Shown: piece by piece, positions 36,020 through 44,412 of the stretch | How the letters are laid out: the number at the start of each line of letters is the position of its first letter | Numbering within the stretch: position 1 is the stretch's first letter | DNA from: Camelimonas lactis | Lineage (GTDB): Bacteria > Pseudomonadota > Alphaproteobacteria > Rhizobiales > Beijerinckiaceae | NCBI RefSeq assembly: GCF_004342915.1 | Contig: NZ_SLWL01000002.1 | Location: 62,001-126,000 of the forward strand | Direction of reading: 5' to 3' | Length of the DNA: 64,000 nt | Position numbers and translations under genes: made by a program | Notes under the pieces: model-generated | The model's input: only the letters and a program-made list of their open reading frames with translations | Told to the model about the DNA's origin: nothing | Database searches by the model: none

Positions 36020-37024
36020 TCATGCGCCTGCCAGGCGCGAAGCGGCTTCCGCTTCACCAGAAAATGCGCCGGCCTGTATTTGCACGAGATGTCGCGGCGT
36101 TTCGCCGGCTGCGAACCTGGCCGCGTTGTCGGCCACATGGCGCGCCAGCCGCGACATGTATCGCGGTGAGGCGGCGCCGCCGAGGTGCGGCGTGATAATG
36201 ACGTCCGGTTCGTCCCACAAGGGGTGACCATGGGGCAGCGGCTCCGGGTCGGTGACGTCCAGGCCCGCGCCGCCGATCCGGCCTGCCCGCAACGCCTCCA
36301 GCAACGCCCCGCTGTCCACCAGGTCGCCGCGCGCCACATTGATGAGCAGGGCCTCCGGCTTGCAGAGGGCCAGCTGTTCGCGGCCAATCATGCCCCTGGT
36401 TCCGGGCGTGGACGGAGCGGCGACGACAATAACGTCGGCCTCCGCCAGCGCCTCGCCCAGACGCCCCGCCGGATAGATGACGTCCGCCTCCGCCACGGGG
36501 CGGCCGGTGCGGTTGACCCCGGCGACGCTCATGCCAAAAGCTCTGGCGCGCATGGCGGTTTCGCGGCCGATGCTGCCCATGCCGACGATCAGCATGCGGG
36601 CGCCTGCCAGCGAGCGCACCTGCTGACGCACGGTTGCTTTCCAGCGGCCGGCCTGCTGGTCGGCGGCGCACTGGCGGGCGCGGCGCGCCAGCCCGAGAAT
36701 CAGGGTGAATACGTGCTCGGCGACGCTGGGGGACCAGACGTCTCCGGCGTTACTGACCTTGCAGCGGCCCGGCAGGCCGTGCTGGTCGAGGGTTTCGTAG
36801 CCCGCCGTCAGCAACTGCAGCCAGCGGGTCCGCGCTTCAGGCGCCGCCAGCGCCGCCGCCAGCTGTGGCCCGTAGTGAAAGCTGCCGAGAACGATGGCGT
36901 CCGCCTCGCGCGTCGCCGCCGCCAGATCAGCGACCGCGCACGGCCAGGCCTCGATCCCTCGCACGCCGGCCAGCAGGGTCAGCATTTCGTCGAGGGCCAC
37001 CGGTGAGCAGACAGCGATACGCAT
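36020..37024 (-). CDS. D-isomer specific 2-hydroxyacid dehydrogenase (NAD-binding)
   Basis: 334 residues. The Rossmann motif GMGSIGRE lies about 148-155. The catalytic triad is visible: Arg in INVARGDLVD, Glu in DVTDPEPLP, and His in TPHLGGAAS. It reduces a 2-keto acid to the D-hydroxy acid or the reverse (glyoxylate/hydroxypyruvate reductase-like). It is downstream of, and 25 bases from, the hydratase gene at 37050 on the same strand, suggesting one pathway for 2-keto acids. Confidence 0.92.
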   Translation of the reverse strand: MRIAVCSPVALDEMLTLLAGVRGIEAWPCAVADLAAATREADAIVLGSFHYGPQLAAALAAPEARTRWLQLLTAGYETLDQHGLPGRCKVSNAGDVWSPSVAEHVFTLILGLARRARQCAADQQAGRWKATVRQQVRSLAGARMLIVGMGSIGRETAMRARAFGMSVAGVNRTGRPVAEADVIYPAGRLGEALAEADVIVVAAPSTPGTRGMIGREQLALCKPEALLINVARGDLVDSGALLEALRAGRIGGAGLDVTDPEPLPHGHPLWDEPDVIITPHLGGAASPRYMSRLARHVADNAARFAAGETPRHLVQIQAGAFSGEAEAASRLAGA

Positions 37025-37049
37025 GGCGACAGTCCCATGATGGTGAACG

Positions 37050-37826
37050 TCAGGTCAGGGTGAGCGAAACCTCGCCCAGCCCTTCAAGGCGGCCAACGAG
37101 CGTCGCGCCGGCGGGCGCAGGCCAGGGCGGAATGCACGAGCCGCTGCTGACAATCTCGCCGGCTTTCAGCGGCGCGCCCGTGGCGGCGCGGTTGCGGGCG
37201 AAGCGCAGCAATTGCCCCAGCGGACCATCGACGACCAGGGAGCCAGAGCCGCTGGCGACGGTTTCGCCATTGGCCCTGAGCGTCACCGGCATGGCTTCCA
37301 GATCCAGCGCGCGCCAGTTGGCGACCGGCGGGCCCACGACCAGCGCCCCGGCGTTGCCGAGGTCAGCGACGATGGCCGCCGGTCCCGGGCGCGGCTTCTG
37401 GAGAAAACGGCTGTCCGCCACCTCCAGGGTGGGAAAAACGTCAGCGATGGCGTCGCGCAGGGTCGCCATGTCGATCCGTGGATCGGCAATATCGGCGCCG
37501 AGACGGAAACCGACCTCCAGTTCGATGGCGCAGACGAAAAAATCCGCGCGCGGCAGGGTCGCGGGGCTGGCGTGGGTCCAGGCGGAGAGGACGGGGCCGT
37601 GAAACGGTTCTGAGAAACCCAGGGCCTGCATGGTGGCCGTGCTGGTGGCGCCGAGCTTGTATCCGGTCTGCGCGCCGCCTGAAATGGCGAGGCGGCGGGC
37701 CGCATGCTCGGCCTGCATAACATAGCCTTCATCAAGGGTCGTGGGCCCGGCGACAGCCTTCCCGCCCAGATCCAGCGGAACGCCGCTTCGCCATGCCGCC
37801 AGCAGTTCATCGACCATCGCCGTCAT
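37050..37826 (-). CDS. 2-keto-4-pentenoate hydratase-like protein (FAH fold)
   Basis: 258 residues, matching the MhpD/XylJ/HpcG family. TGYKLGATSTATMQALG, then CAIELEVGFRLG with the metal-binding Glu residues, and VVDGPLGQLLRF near the C terminus are family features. Such enzymes hydrate 2-hydroxypenta-2,4-dienoate or decarboxylate oxalocrotonate. The rest of a meta-cleavage pathway is not present here. A second in-frame ATG three codons in is an alternative start. It is transcribed ahead of the 2-hydroxyacid dehydrogenase. Confidence 0.87.
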   Translation of the reverse strand: MTAMVDELLAAWRSGVPLDLGGKAVAGPTTLDEGYVMQAEHAARRLAISGGAQTGYKLGATSTATMQALGFSEPFHGPVLSAWTHASPATLPRADFFVCAIELEVGFRLGADIADPRIDMATLRDAIADVFPTLEVADSRFLQKPRPGPAAIVADLGNAGALVVGPPVANWRALDLEAMPVTLRANGETVASGSGSLVVDGPLGQLLRFARNRAATGAPLKAGEIVSSGSCIPPWPAPAGATLVGRLEGLGEVSLTLT

Positions 37827-37981
37827 TGTCGCCCCGTCTCCCTCGCCATGCTTTCCGGATCATGCACCAGTCATACGCTGCAAACCGTCGTCTCGACGAC
37901 ATTCCGGCCGGAGGACGCCGCCCTGCCGGAACCCCGGCCGCCAGCAGGGGGTTCCGCCCTGACAGGGACGGAGACCAGAGC

Positions 37982-39016
37982 ATGAACCTTATCCGCCATG
38001 ACTATGACGCGGCCGAAGCGACGCCGACGCCGCCTGGTCTCGTTTATGTATCGGACAGCGAACCGGGCATCGCGCGTCGCCGCCACGGCCGGGGATTCAG
38101 CTATCGTCATCCCGACGGTTCGCCGCTCGATGCGGCCGAACTGGCGCGGGTGCGCACCCTTGGCGTGCCGCCGGCCTACCGCGACGTCTGGATCTGCCCG
38201 CTGGCCAACGGCCATCTGCAGGCTACCGGCCGCGATGCGCGCGGGCGCAAGCAATATCGCTATCACGCCGCGTGGCAGGCCGCCCAGGCCGAAACCCGCT
38301 TCGCCCAGCTCGTTGGTTTTGGAGAAAGTTTGCCGATGATCCGGCGCCGGTTGCGACGCGACCTGCAAGGCGACGCCGGCGACATGGCCTTCAGCCTGGC
38401 GGCGCTGGTGATGCTGATCGACCAGACCAGCCTGCGCGTCGGCAATGCCTGCTACACGGCGCAAAACCGCACGTTCGGGGCGAGCACGCTGCTGACCCGG
38501 CATCTCACCCTGGGGGACGGCGTGGTGCGGCTGCGCTTTCGGGCCAAGGGCGGCAGGCGCGTGCAACATACGTTGCGGAACCGCCGGCTGGCGCGAGTAT
38601 TGCACGAGATTGGCGACCTGCCGGGCCGTAACCTGTTCACCTATATCGACGAGGCTGGCGAAACGCGCGCCCTCGCCTCCCAGGACGTCAACGCCTGGCT
38701 GGCCGGCGTCGCCGGCCCCGGCATTACCGCCAAGACGTTTCGCACCTGGGGCGGCACGCTGGCCGCCTTCGAGGCGGCGCGGCAGACCCCGGCCGACCAG
38801 AAGGCGACCGTGAAGGCGCTGACCGCCGCTGCCGCCGGGCGGCTGAACAATACCCCGGCCATCTGCCGCAAATCCTATATCCACCCGGGTGTCATGGCAT
38901 TGGCGGACATGACGCCGGCGGAGCGCGCAAGCAGGCTTGCGCGCCCGACCCCGCATGACGTGACGGACCTGCGCGCCGACGAGGCCCGGTTGCTGGCTTT
39001 CCTGAAAACCGTCTGA
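37982..39016 (+). CDS. DNA topoisomerase IB (poxvirus-like)
   Basis: 344 residues from ATG 37982. The N-terminal domain ends near SLPMIRRRLRRDL. The catalytic domain has Arg in SLRVGNACY, Lys in RAKGGRRVQH, Arg in TFRTWGGTLAAFEA and the nucleophile Tyr in CRKSYIHP; the position of the vaccinia catalytic His is Asn (LNNTPAIC), as in other bacterial enzymes. It relaxes supercoils by transient 3'-phosphotyrosine linkage. These genes are accessory and often move; here it precedes a toxin-antitoxin pair. Confidence 0.93.
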   Translation: MNLIRHDYDAAEATPTPPGLVYVSDSEPGIARRRHGRGFSYRHPDGSPLDAAELARVRTLGVPPAYRDVWICPLANGHLQATGRDARGRKQYRYHAAWQAAQAETRFAQLVGFGESLPMIRRRLRRDLQGDAGDMAFSLAALVMLIDQTSLRVGNACYTAQNRTFGASTLLTRHLTLGDGVVRLRFRAKGGRRVQHTLRNRRLARVLHEIGDLPGRNLFTYIDEAGETRALASQDVNAWLAGVAGPGITAKTFRTWGGTLAAFEAARQTPADQKATVKALTAAAAGRLNNTPAICRKSYIHPGVMALADMTPAERASRLARPTPHDVTDLRADEARLLAFLKTV

Positions 39017-39042
39017 TGAAGGCGCTGGGGGAAGAGCTTTAT

Positions 39043-39081
39043 TTTCCGAGGAAATTATACTATATATTTTTTCCATGGAAA
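39043..39081. promoter_or_regulatory. Toxin-antitoxin promoter with two TTTCC-N2-GGAAA operators
   Basis: Palindromes TTTCCGAGGAAA (39043-39054) and TTTCCATGGAAA (39070-39081) have centres 27 bp apart. TATACT (39056-39061) between them is a good -10 box in an AT-rich stretch. Binding to both would cover the promoter. They lie directly upstream of the antitoxin gene at 39092, which suggests autorepression by the antitoxin or the complex. Confidence 0.75.
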
Positions 39082-39091
39082 GGATGTCGCC

Positions 39092-39475
39092 ATGTTGACC
39101 GATGAATCCCGGCAGACGCCCCAGGTGGCGGCGGGGCCGGTCGTCACCAAAGCGGTGGTCCGCGCCGCCGGGCGACTGGGCGTCAACGCCCGGACGCTGG
39201 CCGCCTGCATTGGCGTCAGCGAAGCGACGGCGTCGCGCATGAAGCGCGGCGCGTTCAACCTGGAGCCCGCATCCAAGCCATTCGAACTGGCCGTGCTGTT
39301 CATCCGCCTGTTCCGCTCGCTCGATGCGCTGGTTGGCGGCGACGATGGCGTCGCGGCCGCCTGGCTGAACGCGCCCAACACCATGCTGGCGGCGCGCCCC
39401 GTCGAAAAATTGCAGAGCATCAGCGGACTTGTCGATGTCATCGCCTATCTGGACGCGCGTCGCGCTCTCATCTGA
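39092..39475 (+). CDS. Xre/MbcA/ParS-type antitoxin (DUF2384)
   Basis: 127 residues. The N-terminal part (about 15-60) is an Xre-like HTH (AGRLGVNARTLAACIGVSEATASRMKRG). The C-terminal part (about 65-127: AVLFIRLFRSLDALVGGDDGVAAAWLNAPNTMLAARPVEKLQSI, then LVDVIAYLDARR) is the toxin-neutralising ParS/MbcA domain. AAGGA sits 8 bases before the ATG. It overlaps the RES-domain toxin gene by 41 bases, the usual order and arrangement of these systems. Confidence 0.92.
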   Translation: MLTDESRQTPQVAAGPVVTKAVVRAAGRLGVNARTLAACIGVSEATASRMKRGAFNLEPASKPFELAVLFIRLFRSLDALVGGDDGVAAAWLNAPNTMLAARPVEKLQSISGLVDVIAYLDARRALI

Positions 39476-40220
39476 GTTCCGGCCCTACGCCGGAACCTGC
39501 TGGCGGCTGGTGGAGGCACAGCACCACGTCTCCACCCTGAAGCTGAGCGACAATCTGGCGGAACAGGCGCTGCTGGAAGAGCTGATCGAGGAGACGAAGC
39601 CGGCGATCCCGCCCGAATGCCGCCATCTGGACTTTCTGCTGGCGACGCCGTTTCGCTATGGGGCGCTTTACCCCACCGGCTCGCGCTTCCGCCGGGCGGG
39701 CCGGACCCCGGGCGTCTATTACGCCGCCGACCGTCCAGCGACGGCAGTGGCGGAAATGGCCTTCTACCGGCTGCTGTTCTTCGCCGAGTCGCCAGCCACG
39801 CCCTGGCCCGCCGACGCCTCCGAATACACCGCCTTCGCCGCCACCGTGGCCAGCGGGCGGATGCTCGATTTGACAGAGGCGCCGCTGGCGCAGGATGCGG
39901 ACATCTGGCGCGATCCCGTCGCTTATGAAGGCTGCCAGGCCTTTGCCGACGCCGCCCGCGCCGCCGATGCGGAGATCATCCGCTACAGCGCCGTGCGCGA
40001 TCCACGCGGCGGCGCCAATCTGGCGCTGTTCTCCTGCCGCATCTTCACCCAGCCCGCGCCGGTGGAGCGGCAGAGCTGGCGCATGCGCATCGGCGCCAGC
40101 GGCGTGCAGGCCCTGTGCGAGTTTCCCCGCCAGGCGGTGGAGTTCTCGCACGCGGATTTCGCCGCCGACCCCCGTATCGCAGGGATGAACCTGGACCGGC
40201 TGGCGCGACCAGGCAAATAA
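39435..40220 (+). CDS. RES-domain toxin (NAD-degrading type)
   Basis: 261 residues from ATG 39435 (a TTG two codons earlier is possible). The RES domain is shown by FRYGALYPTGSRFRRAGRTPGVYYAADRPATAVAEMAFYR, which has the Arg, Tyr and Glu of the ADP-ribosyltransferase-like active site; the Ser of the name lies near SAVRDPRGGANLALFSCRIF. RES toxins deplete NAD+ or modify metabolic enzymes. The gene lies inside the end of the antitoxin gene and is translationally coupled. The protein appears full-length. Confidence 0.92.
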   Translation: MSSPIWTRVALSSEFRPYAGTCWRLVEAQHHVSTLKLSDNLAEQALLEELIEETKPAIPPECRHLDFLLATPFRYGALYPTGSRFRRAGRTPGVYYAADRPATAVAEMAFYRLLFFAESPATPWPADASEYTAFAATVASGRMLDLTEAPLAQDADIWRDPVAYEGCQAFADAARAADAEIIRYSAVRDPRGGANLALFSCRIFTQPAPVERQSWRMRIGASGVQALCEFPRQAVEFSHADFAADPRIAGMNLDRLARPGK

Positions 40221-40644
40221 GGCGCGATCAATCGCAGAAGTGGCCGGTTACGGAAGGAATCGATCACAGGAGCGATCGGTTTCCTGCGATCACGCTATCG
40301 GCCTGGAGCATGCGGGCGCTGTCGTCGCATCTGGGCAGCGGCGGCGCGCGCGCAGGTAGCCCCGCGCGCCTGACCCCTTTTCTTCATGCCTCCCGGTTGT
40401 CATGGCCCGGCCATCCACGAAAGCGGCGGGCTCGCAAGGCGTCACGGCTGGATCGCGAACCCACAGGCGTTACCGCCCGCAACTGGCGCGAGCGCGGGCG
40501 CGGCGCGCGCGAAACCAGGGATCAGCCAAGCTGGCAAGCCGGCGCGCCGGGAAGACGTCGCGCCGGGAAACATCTATACAAAAAAAACACATAAAAATCA
40601 TATGGATGTTAAATGAGGATCACCTGACATATCAGGAAACGGCG
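40221..40644. other. Intergenic region with hairpin and AT-rich island
   Basis: This 424-base gap between convergent genes has no supported reading frame. A compound hairpin at 40255-40285 (AGGAA and CGATC arms pairing with GATCG and TTCCT) may terminate the toxin transcript. An AT-rich stretch at about 40571-40620, with a run of eight A and a TAAAAATCATATGGATG segment, stands out against the surrounding GC-rich sequence. The purpose of the AT-rich segment is unclear. Confidence 0.5.
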
Positions 40645-41661
40645 TCACCGGTGCTGGCTCTGTTCATCGGGTTCTTCAGGCGCATCCTCGTGGCCCAGAA
40701 TAGCGCGCCATGCGTTGAGTACAGGCGCTTCGCCGTACAGCGCCATGGCCTGGGCCAGGGCGACGCGGGCGGCGGCGCGGGCCGGACGGGTTTCAGGCTC
40801 CCGCCAGCCGTCAGGGCCGGCGCCGTCGGCGATGGCGGCCAGGATTTCATGCTTCACCGCCCGATGAGCCGGATCGCCGTATGCGGCCAGCAGGGACTGG
40901 AACGCCGCATGGGCCTGCTGATCGAACGGACGCGGTTTGCCCAGCGTGGTTTTCATTGGGTGCGATGGGCCAAGGTGAACGACAGGAACCAGGCCCGCCG
41001 GGATCGGCTCGGTGGCGGCGTGGGTGCGGCCGGTGCGCAGCATTTTCGGCAGCAGATGGGTGTGCGGCCCTTCCGGGCTGACGCCATCCGGCGGCGGAAT
41101 CGGCTGGAACACCTCGATGCGGCCGATCTGGCCGCAGAACACCCGGTTGGGACCATGGCGCAGGATGGCGCCCATGGGCGAGCGTTCCGGATCGAACACC
41201 GAAGCGCCTTCCGCCGCGCGCAGCACGGTGATCAGTTCCGGATGGCTGGTCCTTATGCAGGCGTCAACCTGCAGCGCGCCCAGCCCGAGGTCGAACAGGA
41301 TGGCCTCGCGGTCCTGCGGGCGCACGGCCTCACGATCCGGCCCCAGTTCGGTCAACGTCGCGCGCCGGTTCATGGCGCAGGCGTCGCGCGGCAGGCACAG
41401 GGCGATGCTCTGGCTCCAGCTGCGCCCCTGCGACAGCGGCCGCTCGAAAGCCACGGCGGCCAGCTGCGGGTGCGGCGTGAGGCGCATGGCGCCGCGGCCG
41501 GTCGCCGCCTCCACCACATCGGCGTCGAGGCGCACATGGGCAGGCTCATCGGCGTCGCGCAGGAATTCGGCCACGGCCCCGAAGGTCCCCAGCGCCCAGG
41601 CGCTGGCGCAATCCTCCGCATGGCGCCGCACCATGTCAAAAACGCCCTGCGCATCAGTCAT
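40645..41661 (-). CDS. Unrecognised protein, last gene of the B12 uptake operon
   Basis: About 338 residues, soluble, with no signal peptide or membrane helix. I do not recognise the family. Visible features are an N-terminal helical part (GVFDMVRRHAEDCASAWALGTFGAVAEF), a central mixed region with TSHPELITVLRAAEG and GRIEVFQPIPPPDG, and His-containing motifs GPHTHLLP and HLGPSHPMKT. The C terminus is helical and acidic. ATG 41661 is chosen because GGAGG lies 6 bases upstream; ATG 41667 would overlap that site. It overlaps the end of btuD by 8 bases, so it is coupled to the riboswitch-controlled operon. A cobalamin-related role is inferred only from this context. Confidence 0.8.
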   Translation of the reverse strand: MTDAQGVFDMVRRHAEDCASAWALGTFGAVAEFLRDADEPAHVRLDADVVEAATGRGAMRLTPHPQLAAVAFERPLSQGRSWSQSIALCLPRDACAMNRRATLTELGPDREAVRPQDREAILFDLGLGALQVDACIRTSHPELITVLRAAEGASVFDPERSPMGAILRHGPNRVFCGQIGRIEVFQPIPPPDGVSPEGPHTHLLPKMLRTGRTHAATEPIPAGLVPVVHLGPSHPMKTTLGKPRPFDQQAHAAFQSLLAAYGDPAHRAVKHEILAAIADGAGPDGWREPETRPARAAARVALAQAMALYGEAPVLNAWRAILGHEDAPEEPDEQSQHR

Positions 41662-42487
41662 GTCCATCCTCCGTCCTGTTGCTTGCCCAGGGATCGACCG
41701 GCTCCCAGGGCGTTACGTAGTTCTCGCCCCGGTGGCTGGCGTGGGCCAGGCGGACGTGGAAAGCGCGGGCGACGATGGCGTCGTCGAGCACCGCCTGGGG
41801 CGGGCCGTCCGCCAGCTTGCGCCCGTCCACCAGCAAGGCCAGGCGATCGCAGAAGCGCGAGGCAAGGGCCAGGTCATGCAGGGTGACCAGCACGCCGCAG
41901 CCAGCCCGCGCCTTAGCCCGCAACAGGCGCATGACCTGGAGCTGGTGCAACGGATCGAGCGCCGCCGCCGGCTCGTCGGCCAGCAGGAACGGCGCTTCCA
42001 CCGCCAGCGCCCGGGCCAGCAGCACGCGCACGCGCTCGCCGCCGGAAAGGCCATTGAGGGGCCGGTCGCGGAACTGGCGGCAATCGGCCTCGTCCATGGC
42101 CCGGTCGATGGCGGCGTGATCGGCGGCGGTGAGGCTGGCGAAGGCGCGCCGGTGCGGCAGGCGGCCGAGGGCGACGATATCGCTGGCGCGCATGGCGCCA
42201 TTATCGTCGCTGAGGGAATCGGCGCTCTGGGACAACCAGGCGACGCAGCGCGCCAGTTGCTGGCGGCCGATCTCGCCAGCCGTCTGTCCGCCCCAGGCAA
42301 TCTGGCCGGCGTCGGGCGGCGCGACGCCCGCGAGAATGCGCAGCAGCGTCGACTTGCCGGCGCCGTTCGGCCCGATCAGGCCGACGATCTCGCCCGGGCG
42401 CAGGGTGAAGTCGACGCCATCCAGGGCCAGTTGCGCGCCATGCGCCAGTTTCAGCCCGCTGGCGGCGATGGCGTCAATCGCGGTCAT
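41654..42487 (-). CDS. btuD: Vitamin B12 ABC transporter ATP-binding protein (BtuD/FecE type)
   Basis: 277 residues. Walker A GPNGAGKST (39-47), the signature LSGGERVRVLLARAL, Walker B FLLADEPAAALD and the His switch in LVTLHDLALA are intact. The family covers siderophore, haem and cobalamin importers; the B12 riboswitch upstream of the operon favours cobalamin. AGGAGG lies 5 bases before the ATG at 42487, which overlaps the permease stop as ATGA. Confidence 0.92.
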   Translation of the reverse strand: MTAIDAIAASGLKLAHGAQLALDGVDFTLRPGEIVGLIGPNGAGKSTLLRILAGVAPPDAGQIAWGGQTAGEIGRQQLARCVAWLSQSADSLSDDNGAMRASDIVALGRLPHRRAFASLTAADHAAIDRAMDEADCRQFRDRPLNGLSGGERVRVLLARALAVEAPFLLADEPAAALDPLHQLQVMRLLRAKARAGCGVLVTLHDLALASRFCDRLALLVDGRKLADGPPQAVLDDAIVARAFHVRLAHASHRGENYVTPWEPVDPWASNRTEDGHD

Positions 42488-43491
42488 GACCGCCTCCTGC
42501 CCTGCAACATCGAGATCAGGAACGGCGCGCCGACCAGCGCGGTCATCACGCCGAGCTTCAGTTCGGGCTGGACCGGTAAAAGCCGCACCGCCATGTCGGC
42601 GCAGAGCACGATCATGGCGCCGGCAAAACCGCTGACCAGCAGCAGACGGCCAGGACGGTGGCCGACCAGCGGGCGCATCAGATGCGGCGCCACCAGACCG
42701 ACAAAGCCGACGGCGCCGGTGACCGAAACGGCGCTGCCCACGGCCAGCGCCGAACCCAGCACCAGTTGCAGCCGCAGCCGCTGCAGATTGACGCCGAGGC
42801 TGGCGGCGGTGTCCTCGCCGAGGGCCAGCGCCTCCAGATTGCGGGCCGAAGCCAGCAGCGCGATCCACCCCAGAACCATCAGCGGCGCGGCCAGCAGGAA
42901 CTGGGCCATGCTGCGGTCAGCCAGCGAGCCCATCAGCCAGAAGACGATTTCCAGCGCGGCGTAAGGATTGGGCGACAGGTTCAGCGCCAGCGCGGTGAAG
43001 GCGCCGGCCAGCGCGTTGATGGCGACGCCGGCGAGGATCAGCCCGGTGGGGCTGCGGCTGGCGCCGGCCATGCGAAACAGTAACAAGGTGGCGACCAGCG
43101 CCCCCACCATGCCGCCGAGCGGCAACGCCAGGGCGAAGGCGCCGGCGAAGCCGAAATAAAACACGCAAACGGCGCCGAACGCCGCCGCGCCGGAAACGCC
43201 AATAACGCCGGGCTCGGCCAGCGGATTGCGCAGCAACCCCTGCAACGCCGCCCCCGAAACGCCAAGGCTGAAGCCCATGAACGCCCCCAGAAGGGCGCGC
43301 GGCAGGCGCAGTTGCACCAGCACCAGCGCGTCCATGCTGTCGCGGCCGCTCCAGGCGCCGGCGATGGCCGCCCCCAGGTTGAGCGGCGCATAGCCAATGG
43401 CGACAGAGGCCAGGGTGAGCGCGACGGTGGCGACCAGCAGCACGGCGACCAGCCATGGCCACGGCAGCATCGGCAATGGGTGACGGATCAT
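42484..43491 (-). CDS. btuC: Vitamin B12 ABC transporter permease (BtuC/FecCD type)
   Basis: 335 residues with about ten membrane helices. QLRLPRALLGAFMGFSLGVSGAALQGLLRNPLAEPGVIGVSGAAAFGA and GAVGFVGLVAPHLMRPLVGHRPG (the coupling helix for the ATPase) are characteristic of the FecCD/BtuC family. The start at 43491 overlaps the binding-protein stop (ATGA), and its own stop overlaps the ATPase start in the same way, so the three genes are tightly coupled. Confidence 0.94.
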   Translation of the reverse strand: MIRHPLPMLPWPWLVAVLLVATVALTLASVAIGYAPLNLGAAIAGAWSGRDSMDALVLVQLRLPRALLGAFMGFSLGVSGAALQGLLRNPLAEPGVIGVSGAAAFGAVCVFYFGFAGAFALALPLGGMVGALVATLLLFRMAGASRSPTGLILAGVAINALAGAFTALALNLSPNPYAALEIVFWLMGSLADRSMAQFLLAAPLMVLGWIALLASARNLEALALGEDTAASLGVNLQRLRLQLVLGSALAVGSAVSVTGAVGFVGLVAPHLMRPLVGHRPGRLLLVSGFAGAMIVLCADMAVRLLPVQPELKLGVMTALVGAPFLISMLQGRRRS

Positions 43492-44405
43492 GGTCTGAGG
43501 CCCGCCTGGCTGGCGCCGCCAGCGTTGTGCGCTGCGCGCCAGTCGTCCGCAGCCAGGGCCAGCCTGGCCACGGCCTCGGCGACGCCGGGCCCGGAGCAGG
43601 TCCACAAACGCGCCGGCAAGGTCACCACGCGCGCATGTTTCGCCAGCGCTTTCAGGGCGGGATGCACCAGCACTTCGCCGGCCAGGGCGGGCGCCTCGCC
43701 TTCTTCGTCGGTGAGAATCAGCATGTCGGGCCTGGCCTGGATCACCGCCTCCAGCGGCGGCTGGGCCTGCCCGGCCAGCGGGCCGGCGGCGGCGAGATTG
43801 TCGATGCCGGCGCGGGTCAGAATGTCGTTGAGCAGCGTGCCGGGGCCGGTGGTGAAGCCGCTTGCCCGCACCACCACGGCGCGGGGGCGCGGCGCATGCG
43901 GGTCCACCCTGGGCAGCCGTGCGTCGAAGGCCTTGATCTGGGCTTCGGCGCGCTCCGCCCCATCGAGCAGCGCGCCGACATCGCGGATCTGCTGGCGCAC
44001 GCCGTCGATGCTGGGCGGCGTATCGATCTCCACGACCGGAACGGCGAGCGCTCGCAGCAACGTCACGGTGTTGCGGGTTGTATAAAGCCCGGCCAGCACC
44101 AGATCGGGACGGAAGGAGACAACATCCTCCACCAGGCCATAGTTGACCGGGATCGCCGCCGCCTCGGCGACGACATTTGACGTGTCGGGCCGGCGCGACA
44201 GGTAAGACACCGAGGCCACCGTTCCCGGCCGCGCCAGCCGCAGGGCCAGTTCATCCGTGCAGAGATTGACCGAGACGATGCGCTGCGGCCGTTGCGGCGG
44301 CGCCGCCGCCGCAACGGCGACGGACGCAAGGCCGACGCCGGCGGCGACAGCCGCCAGCCCCGGACCGACGCCCCGGATACAGGTCCTGGCCAGTCCGCCG
44401 CGCAT
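43488..44405 (-). CDS. btuF: Cobalamin-binding periplasmic protein (BtuF-like)
   Basis: 305 residues from ATG 44405, with GAGGG upstream. The N-terminal 34 residues form a signal peptide (AAVAAGVGLASVAVAAAA). The mature part is a two-lobed helical-backbone binding protein: RIVSVNLCTDELALRLARPGTVASVSYLS, then SFRPDLVLAGLYTTRNTV and LIQ-like ARPDMLILTDEEGEAP. Members bind corrinoids or siderophores and deliver them to BtuCD. The assignment to B12 rests on the operon's riboswitch. It starts 7 bases after the btuB stop. Confidence 0.9.
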   Translation of the reverse strand: MRGGLARTCIRGVGPGLAAVAAGVGLASVAVAAAAPPQRPQRIVSVNLCTDELALRLARPGTVASVSYLSRRPDTSNVVAEAAAIPVNYGLVEDVVSFRPDLVLAGLYTTRNTVTLLRALAVPVVEIDTPPSIDGVRQQIRDVGALLDGAERAEAQIKAFDARLPRVDPHAPRPRAVVVRASGFTTGPGTLLNDILTRAGIDNLAAAGPLAGQAQPPLEAVIQARPDMLILTDEEGEAPALAGEVLVHPALKALAKHARVVTLPARLWTCSGPGVAEAVARLALAADDWRAAHNAGGASQAGLRP

Positions 44406-44412
44406 GTCGCCC

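Noticed and set aside
37982-40220. Integrated mobile element made of topoisomerase IB plus toxin-antitoxin genes
   Set aside because: Both are accessory-type genes, but no integrase, tRNA gene or flanking direct repeat was found, and the base composition of the coding parts is like that of the neighbours.
41654-42868. Extended 404-codon form of the BtuD ATPase
   Set aside because: The extra N-terminal part lies within the permease gene and is Arg-rich; ATG 42487 has an AGGAGG site and forms an ATGA overlap.
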